Part shown: positions 36,527 through 48,166 of the stretch, one piece after another
Layout: every line of letters begins with the position of its first letter
How positions within the stretch are numbered: the stretch's first letter is position 1
NCBI GenBank assembly: GCA_023105745.1
Contig: JALGQZ010000007.1
Location: 3,889,592-3,953,591, forward strand
Direction: 5' to 3'
DNA: 64,000 nucleotides
DNA from: Austropuccinia psidii
Taxonomy: Eukaryota > Basidiomycota > Pucciniomycetes > Pucciniales > Sphaerophragmiaceae
Notes under the pieces: generated by a model
Seen by the model: the letters and a program-made list of their open reading frames with translations, nothing else
What the model was told of the DNA's origin: nothing
The model's database searches: none
Made by a program: the position numbers and the translations under genes

Positions 36527-38551
36527 TGTAAGGTTTGACTATGAAACAATAAGTAAAAATTACTAATTTATTACTTATTGTACTCTGAATGTCCTTATAA
36601 TAGAAATAAGTAAGATTAAAATAATAATAATAATAAAGAAATATTATTATTATGGCGTAAAAAATGTTATATTATTAAATAAATATAATAATATAATTAA
36701 TATTATATGAAATTATAATATTATAAATAATATATTAATATAAAATAATTAATATATTATAAAGCTCTTTATTATTGTTACCAACAAATAATAAAGGCGT
36801 AAAAAATTGTTTTTTATTAATAAAAAACAATTAATAACAATAATATTACTAATATTAAAGTTATGAATTAATATAAATACTATTTATATTAATTAAAGAA
36901 TTATTAAAAGAGTAATAATAGAGAAATTATTATAATAAGAGAAAATAACCTACTTTTAACACTTAATATAATAATTTTGAAGTATTTTACGCCAAAAATA
37001 TAAATACAACCTTTTCAAATTGTATTTACAATAAAAATAAAGAAAATTACAAATTATTCTGGATTTTTACGTGGAAATGAGTTATTAGAGAGATTTTTAA
37101 CAAAAACAATTAAATAAATGATTTAATCACGTCAAAATAGATGATTATAGCAAGGTGGTCTTTGATCTTTAATAATATAACAGTTTTATATATAAAGAAT
37201 AAAGAAATTACCTTTGATTTAATTGATTTAATGTTTTTGATGCGTCTGAGGGGAAAACAGAGTAAAAAGAGCTCTATTTATAGTAAATACCTCCCTCCTA
37301 GAGTCCAACAGGCTTCTAGTAGACGTGTACTGATCATATCCACTGGAATTGATCAATATTTTAAGGTTTGAGGGTGATTACATCATGATCAAACCATATT
37401 ACATCATTATTGCACCATTATTTAGAGTTATCACTATAACTCTAAGTGTGATGACATCAGAGGCTTGGCAGAACCCCAAATTTCGTGGATTTTATTAGTT
37501 TTAATCATAAACTAATAGTATTCACCAATTTTATCACTATTAAGACTGTTAAACTTAATTTAAGGTTACAGTGTGTGATCATAACAGCTCAATTTAAGCT
37601 CAAACTTTGATCCTCAATAACTTTTAAGGTTTTCACGCTACAGCAATTCAGAGAGTGAATTCTGATAGCCTGACATAACCTTATTATGCTGCCAAGAGCT
37701 TTTCATTACATCATCAAAACTCTAATTTTGATGATTTTTCTTGTAACTCATCTTTTCTGTCGAAATTCAATATTTTAAACTTCAAACCTTGATTTCAGGG
37801 GGTTATACCCTGAATTTAATAATAAAAATTACATCATTCTTCACGAATGAACTAGTAGAATCCAACTGTGTACTTTTTTTTAAGTTTGGAGCACTTTCAC
37901 AACAAAGTGGTCAACAGCTCTGTTGATTTTTATCAATATTTCATCATAGGTTTTAACCTTGTTTATAACTTGTAAAATAAAGTTCATATCTGTGTTGTTA
38001 CAGTAATTACGTGGTGACTTTATTTTTGGTTCATCATTCTATCATGTATATTTTAGAAGATATTAGCTATGATCACTGAATATATGCGTTGACCAAAAAA
38101 GTGCATATATTCAGGATAATTCCTTAAGTATTAACATTGGAAATTAGCTTATTAATTGTTTTATATGTGGACTTTTGTGGGGAATCCACTGGTACAATTT
38201 ATTTCACATGTTGTTTCATTAGTTTCTGAGATAAATAAGTTTTTATGGTTTTTATAAGGTATTATACCTTATAATTCCTTAAATATTGACTTTACAGATA
38301 TGCCATAAAAATGGTATATATGTATTTTTCCATGGGGAATCCAATGGTATAATTTTTTTACATGTTGATTCATTGGTTTTTAAGTTAAACCAATTTTAGT
38401 ACCAATTTATGGTATTTTTTGTATATTTGAGTAATTATTTTTAGTGTATAATTATTCTAATTAATTTTAATATAATTATATTAAAGATATAATTATTATT
38501 AATCTTTTTTGTGACCTTATTGGATATGTGGTCATATCTCAAAGGCTCACA
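36527..38551 (-). repeat. 3' LTR of B2
   Basis: Minus-strand TGTGAGCCTTTGAG (38551) to CAAACCTTACA (36527). It is nearly identical to 45199-47223; visible differences include the GC/TC pair near 37688/46360 and CTT/TCT near 38171/46843. ORFs inside it (for example 37141-37371, repeated at 45813-46043) are duplicated only because the LTR is. Confidence 0.95.
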
Positions 38552-38668
38552 TTCCCTACCACCAAAAAAGATTGTACCACAATCTGATATATGTGATTAG
38601 GGTATCATCCACTGTCCTACCTCTTCAATAGACTTTGTTAGTCTTGAAGCTCAATAATGCTTAACTTT
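38552..38668 (-). promoter_or_regulatory. Polypurine tract and 3' untranslated part of B2
   Basis: Minus-strand TTTTTTGGTGGTAGGGAA abuts the 3' LTR. The segment between it and the stop codon at 38669 is noncoding. Confidence 0.75.
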
Positions 38669-41600
38669 TTATTTTTCAGGTTTTCTCTCATGTCTGAACC
38701 TTCTTAGTAACTTATCAGCATTTGTTATATCTTTCTCAAGTAGCCATTCATCTTCTTGAGTAGAATTTCTATACCTCACAAGGTATTCCCTTTCTTTTTT
38801 GTTTCTTGTCCTTCTTTCTTTAAGGACTTTTACTATTTTCTTTTCCTCTCCTTCTTCCAAGGGGGGAATTTCAAGTGGGGGTTTATTTCTTAGTAGAAAT
38901 AACTCTTTGTCACTTGAACTGTAAGGTTTTATTAGACTTACAGGGAAAGTTGGGTGTTTGTTCATTAGTTCACCTGTGAGTTCTAATTGCACAGCATTGG
39001 GTCCATGAAGTGCTTTTATCATAAATGGTCCTGCAAAGGAATCTTTCAATTTCTTTGGGCTTTTTATGTTATTGAAATTAAGGGTTGATACTAAAACCAA
39101 GTCCCCTATTTTGAAGTCAGGTGGTTTATGACTTTTATCCCATCTTTCTTTTGCATATTTAAAAGAATCTTGCATGCATCTGTTTGCATGGTGTCTTGCT
39201 TTGTCAAGCATTATCTTGAAACTGCTTGCTGTTGTATGTATATCCACTAAGTCCTTTTTGAGGGTATCATAAGGAAGTCTTGGATTCCAACCTTTCTCTA
39301 GCATTGCTGGTGTTTTGCCAGTAGAAGAATGGATTGATGTCTTATATGCCAGTTCAAGTGCTGGTATTAGTGTACACCAATCATGGGTAAAACCATCAGA
39401 ATCTTTGAATTCTAGCCCATAAGCACAGAATCTTCTGATCATATCCTCTAGGGTTTGTATCATTCTTTCTGCTAGACCATCAGTTTGAGGATGATAAGCT
39501 GTTGAGAATGATAACTTTGTCCCAAACAAGTTATGGAGGTTTGTCCATAATGCTGAAGTGAACTTTGGGTCTCTGTCACTTATAATATTTTGTAATAAGC
39601 CTGTGTGGCTAATGACTTTATTCCATATCATTATGGCTGTATCCATAGCTGTGTCATCTTTATGACATGGTAAGAACATGGGAGTTTTACTGTACCTGTC
39701 AACTAACACTAGACATGCATTATAACTCCTGTCTCCTCCTGGAGGTAAGGCTGTTACCCAATCCATATGAACTATTTCCCATGGGGATTTTGGTTCTTGG
39801 ATTTGGATCATCATTCCAAATTTCTTTCCTGTGGCTCTGTTGGCTTTTTGACATCTGTCACAGGTTTGGCAGTACTCTGCAACATCTTTCTTCCAATTTG
39901 GCCACCAAGAGCAGGTTTTCACCCTCTCTAGTGTCCTATCTTCTGAGAGGTGTCCATATGCAACACTATCATGACACTCATGTAAAATAGTGTTTATTAG
40001 TGTTCTATCTGTTAAGGCCATAACACATGTGTGTTTTGTTCTATGGTAAAGGATTCCATCAAGGAGGTGAAATCTTCCTTCATCATATGCCTTTTTCCAT
40101 ATTTCATCTAGTTTTGATGAAAGTGATGGATCTTTGCAGTCTTTCATTAGAAGTTGGCTTAAGATATGGCAATTTTTGTCTGTCTTGTAGCTTTCTTTAA
40201 CTTGATTAAAGAATTCTGTGCCAATGTCTGTAACACATATTCCTTCTATATGGTGCTCTTCTTGTGGTACCCATGCTGGATTGTCAGGGGTATTTGCTAG
40301 AGCCCATCTGCTAAGACCATCTGCATTTTTATGAATATTGCCAGATTTATGAACAATAGTCATATTTCCTCTATATTCTTGTATAGCAATTTGCCATCTC
40401 AGCATATGTCTATTTGGAGTCTTCATATTTAATAGTGATTTCACAGCATTACAGTCTGTGATTACATCAAATACTGTGCCATCCAAATAATAGTGCAGTT
40501 TTTCTAAAGCCCATACTAGGCATAAGCATTCCATTTGGCTTGCTCCATACCTTGCTTCTGTTGGCTTTATCTGCCTTGAAATGAAACAAATTGGTCCTTC
40601 CACTGGTTTATCATTGATAATTTGTGTTTGGTGAAGTGCAGCACCTAGTCCTTCTCCACAAGCATCAATGTACAGTTTGAAGGGTAGTTTCCAATCTGGC
40701 ATCAGAAGAAATGGGGCATTTGTTAAGGAATTTTTCAATTCTTCATATGCCTTGACTCTTTCTTCTGTCATCTCATAGACTGTTTGTTGGTCACATAGCT
40801 TATACAAGGATTTAGCAATCTTTGCAAAGTCCTTTATATGCTGTCTATAGTAACCAGCAAATCCTAGAAATGATTGCATTTCTTTTTTGGTTTGAGGCAT
40901 TGGCTGAAGTAGTACTGCTGCTACTTTATTTTTGTCTATGCCTAGACTAAGGCCAGATACTACATGTCCTAGGGCTTTTAATTCACTATATGCAAAATGA
41001 CATTTTTTCAATGAAATTTTCATATTTACTTGGACTATTTTCTGTAGTACCCTTTCTAGTCTTGTCAGGTGATTTTCCCAAGTTTCTGAGCAAATTATGA
41101 TATCATCAATGTAGATTATTAACCAACCTTCTGATAATTCTTCAGGAAATATGGTATTCATCATTCTTTGATAATGGGAAGGTGCATTTTTTATCCCAAA
41201 TGGCATTCTTAAGTATTCAAAAATTCCACAATGGACTATTATTCCTAGTAGTTTCTTGGAATTGTCTGTTAAGACATTTTGATGAAAACCCTTAAGAGCA
41301 TCCATAGCTGTGATGAACTTAGCTTGTGACAATTGGGTCAATGTCTCATGGATTCTGGGTATTGGATATCTGTCTGGAATGGTATAGGTATTCAGGGCTC
41401 TGAAGTCTCCTACCATCCTTGATTTTTCATTATGCCAAGTTATAATGACAGGTGTAGTAACTTCTACTTGTTCATTATGTCCAACCTTTCTTAATACTCC
41501 AAGGTCCATTAATTCTTTAATGTGCACTTCTAGGGCTTCTCTAGCTCTTGGACTGGCTGGATAAGCAGGTCTTCTTAATAAAGGTGGGTAAGGTTTTTCT

Positions 41601-44467
41601 ACATTAAGAATTATATCCACTTCATGTCCAATTATGGCACCTAGTGGCTCTTTGTCAGTTGCAAAGGCATTTTTATACTTAAATAAGAGGTCAATCAATT
41701 TTTCTTTCATTTTTTCTGTTAACTCTTGATTGAATTCTGCCTCTCTGAGTTGTTCAGATATAAAAAGTTCTTTTTCTGGAATTTTTTCCTCATTCTTAAC
41801 AACTGTGATTTGTTTTTTGTTATTTAAGAATCCAAACTTTTGTCTTTTATTATCTCCTATGGTAAAATATCTATCCTTTTGGTTGGAGATATCTATACCA
41901 TAGATTGATAAGTAGTCATTTCCAAGTATGAAATGATTACTAGTACAGTTGTCCATTACTACAAACTCTACTTTGATTCTGACACATTGTGAGGGATGAG
42001 GAAAAATTAGTGTTAAATCAATTATTCCAAGGGGCTTCATGCTCTCACTTGCACTACTAAATTTGACACCTTGTATTGGCATAAGTTTTTCTTGCCAGTC
42101 TGGGACAATGGTTTTTAAATAACTTTTGCCAACACAAGTGCAATATGCTCCTGTATCCAAGTTAACCTTTCCTTCTTGGTTATCAACCATAACAATACTA
42201 ATACTTGATTTTCCAGCTGTATATCCCATTCCTCTTGCAGGTTTGGTTCTATACATTTTGGCATCTTGTATGTTTGTCAGATTTGTGTCAGATGTTCCAA
42301 CTTGTGGCAAGTTTGAGTTAACATCCAGTACTTCATAAATTATATCAATATTATTAATTTGTGCATTAATTATATTGATTTCATCACTTTCAGAGCTTTC
42401 TGACTCTTCTGTCTCTTTTTCAGAGTCAGATTCCTCTTCTTTGTCATTGTGGCTCTCTGTTTCCACAATTTCATTAATCTTTGCTTTTTTAAGGCAATTA
42501 TTGGCTAAGTGTCCAATACCTCCACATTTATGGCATTTTCTTTGCTCATTATTGTTGGATGTATTGGGCTTAAAGGATTCTTTTGACTTATCTTTCTTGA
42601 TAAATGGTTTATTTGGGCTTTTGATGTCCAATTTTTTCCAAGTCCTGCCAATTTTTGTCCTTGTCACTATATCTTCTAGTGCATTTATATACTCTTCTGT
42701 GGAGCATGGTTCTATACACCTGCTTCTTAGGGCATGTTCTAGTTCCCCTCCACATTTTTTAAGTATTTTCATATGCACCATCTTTTGTGACATTTCTGGG
42801 TACAGTGCATTAAGTCTTTCAACTTGTTTTAGGAACCAAGTTAAAGGTTTATCTTTCTCAGGGTCAAAGAAAGAGTTTTCAAATGCATTTTCTATCTTAT
42901 ACCTCCAGGCATCATTTTCCCACTTGGTGATTATTTCTTGTTTCCACCAAGACCAGGTATTTTTACCATTTGTTTGTCTTATGCCATAATACCATCTTTT
43001 TGCAGATTTCTCAAACAATGAATGTAATCTTGCAGTGATTAATTCATCTGGTATGGCATAGTCTTCTTGTAACATGTCAATTGTTTTAATAAATGACATA
43101 TGGTCATATTCACCTTCTCCTGTGAATGTTGGCCATTCCTTCAATTGAGGTGCTTCCTTCATTAAGACTTGGTTATTGTCTTGGTGACTCAAGTCTGTTA
43201 TGAAAGGATTTGACAATTCCTCTTTTGTTTTTATAGGGCTTCTTATATGGGAAAATGGTGTTGATAACTTTGGCATATTTAAATTAGCCTCATTAATTTT
43301 ATCCATTTTTTCTGTAATAAGCCTTATTTCACTTTGAATATCATCTTTTAGATGCATTCTTGCTTCATCACTTTTTTCCACATGGTCCAAAAGTAATTTC
43401 TGGTGTGATGAAGTCTTTTCTTCAAATTTTTCTACAGAAATACTTAATTTATTTAATTTTTCTGTAAGGTTGTCAATACTCACATCATAATTGATTGTCA
43501 AAGTCTTGTCTTTGATATCTTTTATGTATTTATACAATTCTTGTTGTCCTTGTATTAATTTTTGAGTATTGTCAATTAAATTCTTTGGTTTATTATTTTC
43601 AACAATAAACTTAATGTTGTCAATTTCTTTCTTGTTTTGTACAACAATTTTTGTTAAAGAAGATAAATTGTTATTTATTTCTTGTAGTGATAATAAACTG
43701 TCTTTAATTTCTTTTAGAGGTAATATACTATTTTTAATTTCTGTTAAAGTATTTACAACATCTTTGGACAAGGTTATTTCTTTGGGAAATGAGGTTGTCT
43801 CATTCTTTGCTCTTCCTTGTCCTTGAATTCCATCAAGGTTCTGGCCATGTTGAAGACATTGTCCATGGCATCCTTTTGGATTCTTGGGATTCTGTAGCTT
43901 GGGGAATATGGTTTCCTCCAATGCTTTTTCTTGTTCTTCTTCCCTTCTTGGGGAAGTGGGTTGACTTGAGGCTTGCTGGTAGAAGCTACTGGGGCTTCTT
44001 CCTTGGTTGCCTCCCTCTTTTTGGCATGATAATCCTTGATTTTTTTGATTTGAGGTTTGGATGACAGTGGATTCCATCCATTGGAGTATCTCACTATCTC
44101 CTCCTCTTTGAGGAACTTTTTCAGGATGTGCCAGGAGTTCATCACTCCTTGGTGTATTTGAGGCAGCATTTCCCAGTCTTTGTCCTTGTATACTGTGTAA
44201 TACTGCTTGTACTGGCTCATGTAGATGTCTATCTGAGCCCTCTGAATGTGATTTGTACCTGTTTGAGTTACTCATACTTAGTTCCAATTCAGGCTCAGAT
44301 ATCATGGGCATTTCTGGGACTTGCCTTTGGGATAAGGCACTTCCTTGTGTGGATTCTGTTCCACTGGGGATATTGCCCTTTCTTTTCCCTTTTGAGGGAT
44401 CAATTCTACTTCTGAGTCCAGCTCCATCTGATTGGATGGAGTATTGGGAACCTCTTCTGGTAGTCAT
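38669..44467 (-). CDS. Gag-Pol polyprotein of element B2, intact
   Basis: 1932 codons from ATG 44467. Residues 1-230 are the low-complexity Gag start that overlaps the second frame. About 235-400 looks coiled-coil, 440-610 is capsid, and the CCHC knuckle is C645-C658. The protease has D771-TGA, the reverse transcriptase YIDD 1119-1122, and RNase H D1268, E1313, D1338 and D1383. The integrase zinc site is H1499, H1506, C1536 and C1539, with catalytic D1569, D1631 and E1667 (35 residues between the last two). A chromodomain-like tail covers about 1878-1929 ([20 protein letters not shown]). Gag and Pol are one frame with no stop or frameshift signal between them. All catalytic residues expected for the family are present. 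The coding region is almost free of CG dinucleotides. Confidence 0.97.
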   Translation of the reverse strand: MTTRRGSQYSIQSDGAGLRSRIDPSKGKRKGNIPSGTESTQGSALSQRQVPEMPMISEPELELSMSNSNRYKSHSEGSDRHLHEPVQAVLHSIQGQRLGNAASNTPRSDELLAHPEKVPQRGGDSEILQWMESTVIQTSNQKNQGLSCQKEGGNQGRSPSSFYQQASSQPTSPRREEEQEKALEETIFPKLQNPKNPKGCHGQCLQHGQNLDGIQGQGRAKNETTSFPKEITLSKDVVNTLTEIKNSILPLKEIKDSLLSLQEINNNLSSLTKIVVQNKKEIDNIKFIVENNKPKNLIDNTQKLIQGQQELYKYIKDIKDKTLTINYDVSIDNLTEKLNKLSISVEKFEEKTSSHQKLLLDHVEKSDEARMHLKDDIQSEIRLITEKMDKINEANLNMPKLSTPFSHIRSPIKTKEELSNPFITDLSHQDNNQVLMKEAPQLKEWPTFTGEGEYDHMSFIKTIDMLQEDYAIPDELITARLHSLFEKSAKRWYYGIRQTNGKNTWSWWKQEIITKWENDAWRYKIENAFENSFFDPEKDKPLTWFLKQVERLNALYPEMSQKMVHMKILKKCGGELEHALRSRCIEPCSTEEYINALEDIVTRTKIGRTWKKLDIKSPNKPFIKKDKSKESFKPNTSNNNEQRKCHKCGGIGHLANNCLKKAKINEIVETESHNDKEEESDSEKETEESESSESDEINIINAQINNIDIIYEVLDVNSNLPQVGTSDTNLTNIQDAKMYRTKPARGMGYTAGKSSISIVMVDNQEGKVNLDTGAYCTCVGKSYLKTIVPDWQEKLMPIQGVKFSSASESMKPLGIIDLTLIFPHPSQCVRIKVEFVVMDNCTSNHFILGNDYLSIYGIDISNQKDRYFTIGDNKRQKFGFLNNKKQITVVKNEEKIPEKELFISEQLREAEFNQELTEKMKEKLIDLLFKYKNAFATDKEPLGAIIGHEVDIILNVEKPYPPLLRRPAYPASPRAREALEVHIKELMDLGVLRKVGHNEQVEVTTPVIITWHNEKSRMVGDFRALNTYTIPDRYPIPRIHETLTQLSQAKFITAMDALKGFHQNVLTDNSKKLLGIIVHCGIFEYLRMPFGIKNAPSHYQRMMNTIFPEELSEGWLIIYIDDIIICSETWENHLTRLERVLQKIVQVNMKISLKKCHFAYSELKALGHVVSGLSLGIDKNKVAAVLLQPMPQTKKEMQSFLGFAGYYRQHIKDFAKIAKSLYKLCDQQTVYEMTEERVKAYEELKNSLTNAPFLLMPDWKLPFKLYIDACGEGLGAALHQTQIINDKPVEGPICFISRQIKPTEARYGASQMECLCLVWALEKLHYYLDGTVFDVITDCNAVKSLLNMKTPNRHMLRWQIAIQEYRGNMTIVHKSGNIHKNADGLSRWALANTPDNPAWVPQEEHHIEGICVTDIGTEFFNQVKESYKTDKNCHILSQLLMKDCKDPSLSSKLDEIWKKAYDEGRFHLLDGILYHRTKHTCVMALTDRTLINTILHECHDSVAYGHLSEDRTLERVKTCSWWPNWKKDVAEYCQTCDRCQKANRATGKKFGMMIQIQEPKSPWEIVHMDWVTALPPGGDRSYNACLVLVDRYSKTPMFLPCHKDDTAMDTAIMIWNKVISHTGLLQNIISDRDPKFTSALWTNLHNLFGTKLSFSTAYHPQTDGLAERMIQTLEDMIRRFCAYGLEFKDSDGFTHDWCTLIPALELAYKTSIHSSTGKTPAMLEKGWNPRLPYDTLKKDLVDIHTTASSFKIMLDKARHHANRCMQDSFKYAKERWDKSHKPPDFKIGDLVLVSTLNFNNIKSPKKLKDSFAGPFMIKALHGPNAVQLELTGELMNKHPTFPVSLIKPYSSSDKELFLLRNKPPLEIPPLEEGEEKKIVKVLKERRTRNKKEREYLVRYRNSTQEDEWLLEKDITNADKLLRRFRHERKPEK

Positions 44468-44691
44468 AATTAAAGAATAAGAAAAAATAAAAGTATTTTA
44501 GAATAAAATTCTTTTATGGCAATTTAAAAAGAGGTGCTCACCTTCAGAGTCTTGAATGGTGGGCCCTGGAAAGTCTAATTTCTTAGCTTTCTTTCTTTTG
44601 GTGATAACTGGTGTTGGAGAACTTTGACAAGTTTCTTCCACCAATCTCTCAACAGTAGCTTGGTTGTCTTCTGTTGGGTTATCTTCAAACA
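43774..44691 (-). CDS. Proposed spliced overprinted ORF of element B2 (255 codons)
   Basis: Proposed minus-strand exons are 44691-44542, 44456-44325 and 44258-43774. Intron 1 (85 nt) runs from GTGAGC to GACTACCAG. Intron 2 (66 nt) runs from GCAAGT, a strong GC-type donor, to CTCAAACAG. Both split a codon after base one, and the joined frame is open to TAA. It is +1 to Gag. Compared with element C, matches span the joins: [22 protein letters not shown] against DLNHFQQAAVEIY, DWEMLP, GVMNSW, YSNGWNP, YRIP, and [16 protein letters not shown]. The middle is Lys/Pro/Ser-rich. The Gag-Pol start (44467-44465) falls inside intron 1. A first exon ending in A would complete ATG with TG at 44691-44690. 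The introns are inferred from sequence only, and function is unknown. The alternative is an unspliced internal start at ATG 44220. Confidence 0.58.
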
Positions 44692-45198
44692 CTAAAAAAG
44701 ACAAATAAATATAAGTCTTTTTTTATAAGAAGTGTTATTTTTGGCAAGATATGGCAATTTTCCACGTAGAAATTGCTTTTATATCTTAAAAAAAATGAAA
44801 TAAATAAAGAAATGAATAAAAATGAATAAAAATAACTTTTTTTATTGGTTTTTAATATTTTTTAATATTTTTTATGTATATTTTTATTTTTAAAGAATAA
44901 AATAAAAAATAAATATGATTCTTATAAAATTAAATTATAATAAAAATTATTTTTAATTTATAAATTATCTTTTTTAATCACTAGGGTCACTCAAAGAAAG
45001 TTCTTGCAAGTCTAAGGATGTGAAAAACCACGTGTAAGACAGTACAATTGCTTTCCAAATGCCTCAATAGCTTTTAAAATCAATAAAATATAAAATTATT
45101 ATATAATTTTATGATTATAAATATAATTTATTATGGATAAACCCAAATAGAATCTTTTTAAAGGTCTTTTAAGTAAATATCACGGCCAGGCCCCCAAA
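44692..45198 (-). other. Leader of B2: primer-binding site, conserved motif, proposed first intron
   Basis: Minus-strand TGGGGGCCTGGCCGTG, three nt after the LTR, is the likely tRNA primer site. The conserved motif (TTTTTCACATC, TTAGACTTGCAAGAA, TTTCTTTGAGTGA) lies at about 44985-45045. The leader ends in TTTGTCTTTTTTAG, a good acceptor before 44691. A donor at TTTGA/GTGACC (44991/44990) would give a 299-nt intron. Confidence 0.55.
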
Positions 45199-47223
45199 TG
45201 TAAGGTTTGACTATGAAACAATAAGTAAAAATTACTAATTTATTACTTATTGTACTCTGAATGTCCTTATAATAGAAATAAGTAAGATTAAAATAATAAT
45301 AATAATAAAGAAATATTATTATTATGGCGTAAAAAATGTTATATTATTAAATAAATATAATAATATAATTAATATTATATGAAATTATAATATTATAAAT
45401 AATATATTAATATAAAATAATTAATATATTATAAAGCTCTTTATTATTGTTACCAACAAATAATAAAGGCGTAAAAAATTGTTTTTTATTAATAAAAAAC
45501 AATTAATAACAATAATATTACTAATATTAAAGTTATGAATTAATATAAATACTATTTATATTAATTAAAGAATTATTAAAAGAGTAATAATAGAGAAATT
45601 ATTATAATAAGAGAAAATAACCTACTTTTAACACTTAATATAATAATTTTGAAGTATTTTACACCAAAAATATAAATACAACCTTTTCAAATTGTATTTA
45701 CAATAAAAATAAAGAAAATTACAAATTATTCTGGATTTTTACGTGGAAATGAGTTATTAGAGAGATTTTTAACAAAAACAATTAAATAAATGATTTAATC
45801 ACGTCAAAATGGATGATTATAGCAAGGTGGTCTTTGATCTTTAATAATATAACAGTTTTATATATAAAGAATAAAGAAATTACCTTTGATTTAATTGATT
45901 TAATGTTTTTGATGCGTCTGAGGGGAAAACAGAGTAAAAAGAGCTCTATTTATAGTAAATACCTCCCTCCTAGAGTCCAACAGGCTTCTAGTAGACGTGT
46001 ACTGATCATATCCACTGGAATTGATCAATATTTTAAGGTTTGAGGGTGATTACATCATGATCAAACCATATTACATCATTATTGCACCATTATTTAGAGT
46101 TATCACTATAACTCTAAGTGTGATGACATCAGAGGCTTGGCAGAACCCCAAATTTCGTGGATTTTATTAGTTTTAATCATAAACTAATAGTATTCACCAA
46201 TTTTATCACTATTAAGACTGTTAAACTTAATTTAAGGTTACAGTGTGTGATCATAACAGCTCAATTTAAGCTCAAACTTTGATCCTCAATAACTTTTAAG
46301 GTTTTCACGCTACAGCAATTCAGAGAGTGAATTCTGATAGCCTGACATAACCTTATTATTCTGCCAAGAGCTTTTCATTACATAATCAAAACTCTAATTT
46401 TGATGATTTTTCTTGTAACTCATCTTTTCTGTCGAAATTCAATATTTTAAACTTCAAACCTTGATTTCAGGGGGTTATACCCTGAATTTAATAATAAAAA
46501 TTACATCATTCTTCACGAATGAACTAGTAGAATCCAACTGTGTACTTTTTTTTAAGTTTGGAGCACTTTCACAACAAAGTGGTCAACAGCTCTGTTGATT
46601 TTTATCAATATTTCATCATAGGTTTTAACCTTGTTTATAACTTGTAAAATAAAGTTCATATCTGTGTTGTTACAGTAATTACGTGGTGACTTTATTTTTG
46701 GTTCATCATTCTATCATGTATATTTTAGAAGATATTAGCTATGATCACTGAATATATGCGTTGACCAAAAAAGTGCATATATTCAGGATAATTCCTTAAG
46801 TATTAACATTGGAAATTAGCTTATTAATTGTTTTATATGTGGATCTTTGTGGGGAATCCACTGGTACAATTTATTTCACATGTTGTTTCATTAGTTTCTG
46901 AGATAAATAAGTTTTTATGGTTTTTATAAGGTATTATACCTTATAATTCCTTAAATATTGACTTTACAGATATGCCATAAAAATGGTATATATGTATTTT
47001 TCCATGGGGAATCCAATGGTATAATTTTTTTACATGTTGATTCATTGGTTTTTAAGTTAAACCAATTTTAGTACCAATTTATGGTATTTTTTGTATATTT
47101 GAGTAATTATTTTTAGTGTATAATTATTCTAATTAATTTTAATATAATTATATTAAAGATATAATTATTATTAATCTTTTTTGTGACCTCATTGGATATG
47201 TGGTCATATCTCAAAGGCTCACA
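45199..47223 (-). repeat. 5' LTR of B2
   Basis: Minus-strand TGTGAGCCTTTGAG at 47223 to CAAACCTTACA at 45199, 2025 bp. Promoter for the B2 genomic RNA. It retains about a dozen CG dinucleotides, unlike the coding region. Confidence 0.95.
45947..45954 (-). promoter_or_regulatory. TATA-like box in B2 5' LTR
   Basis: Minus-strand TATAAATA followed by GAGCTC and a pyrimidine-rich stretch ending CCCCTCAG, as in the B1 LTRs. Likely core promoter of B2; RNA would begin within the following 25-40 nt. Confidence 0.6.
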
Positions 47224-47228
47224 CAGTG

Positions 47229-48166
47229 AGTGATCATAAATGATCAAATTTAAACTTAAACTTTGATCATTAATAGCTTTTAAGTTATACACGCTAAAGC
47301 TATTCTGGAAGTGGATCCTGATAGCTTGGCATTTCATCATTAAACTGACAAGAGCATTCCATTATATAATCAAAACTCTATTTTTGATGATTTTCCTTGT
47401 AGCTCATCTTTTCTGTCAAAATTTAATATTTTGAACTTCAAACCATGATTTCAAGGGGTTATACCTTGAATATTATAATAAAAATTACATAATTCTTCAC
47501 GTATAAACTAATAGAATTTGACTGTCTACTTTTTTTAAGTTTGGACCACTTTCAAAACAAAGTGGTCAACAGCTCTATTGATTTTATTCAATAATCCATT
47601 ACAAGTTTTAACCTTGTGTATAACTTGTGAAAGAAAGTTCATATCTGTATTTCTACAGTAATTACGTGGTGACCTTATTTTTGGTTTATCTCTCTATCTT
47701 GTATATTTCAAGAGATATTAGCTAAAAACCATGAATATATGCGTTGACCAAAAAGTGCATATATTCAGCTTAATTCCTTAAGTATTAACTTTAGAGATTA
47801 GCTTTATAATTGTTTTATGTGTAGATTGCCATGGAGAATGCAATGGTAAAATTCATTTTACATGTTGGCTCATTGGTTTCTGAGATAAATCAGGTTTTGT
47901 ACCTTTTTTAAGATATTATTACTTATACTTCAGTAATTATTGACTTTTCAGATATGCCATAAAAATGACATATGTGTACTTTACCATTAGGAATCTAATG
48001 GTGTAATTTATTTCACATTTTTATTCATTAGAGTATGAGTTAATTCAGATTTTGTACTTATTTATGGTATTTTTAATAGTTTTTAAGATAATTATTATGA
48101 GTATAATTATTACAGAAATTGTGTTGTGACCTTTTTGGATATATGGTTATATCTCCAAGGCTCACA
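47229..48166 (-). repeat. Solo LTR of family B, right part
   Basis: Continues 36526 once B2 and one CAGTG copy are removed: GATTACAGTG then AGTGATCATAAATG, as in other B LTRs. It ends AAGGCTCACA at 48166, followed by TTTTG, the right target duplication. Confidence 0.9.

Larger units (their letters stand above)
36527..47223 (-). mobile_element. Element B2: complete, apparently young Ty3/Gypsy element
   Basis: 10,697 bp on the minus strand, with two LTRs of exactly 2025 bp and the 5-bp target duplication CAGTG (36522-36526 and 47224-47228). By eye the LTRs differ at only about seven positions. A primer site, leader, intact 1932-codon gag-pol and polypurine tract are all present. It inserted into an LTR of its own family in the same orientation. 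It is the best candidate here for an autonomous, recently mobile copy. Confidence 0.95.

Noticed and set aside
37141..37371. 76-codon ORF repeated identically at 45813-46043
   Set aside because: The repetition comes from LTR duplication, and it is antisense to the promoter region.
42375..42989. 204-codon plus-strand ORF inside B2
   Set aside because: It is antisense to Gag; no conservation or motif suggests a gene.
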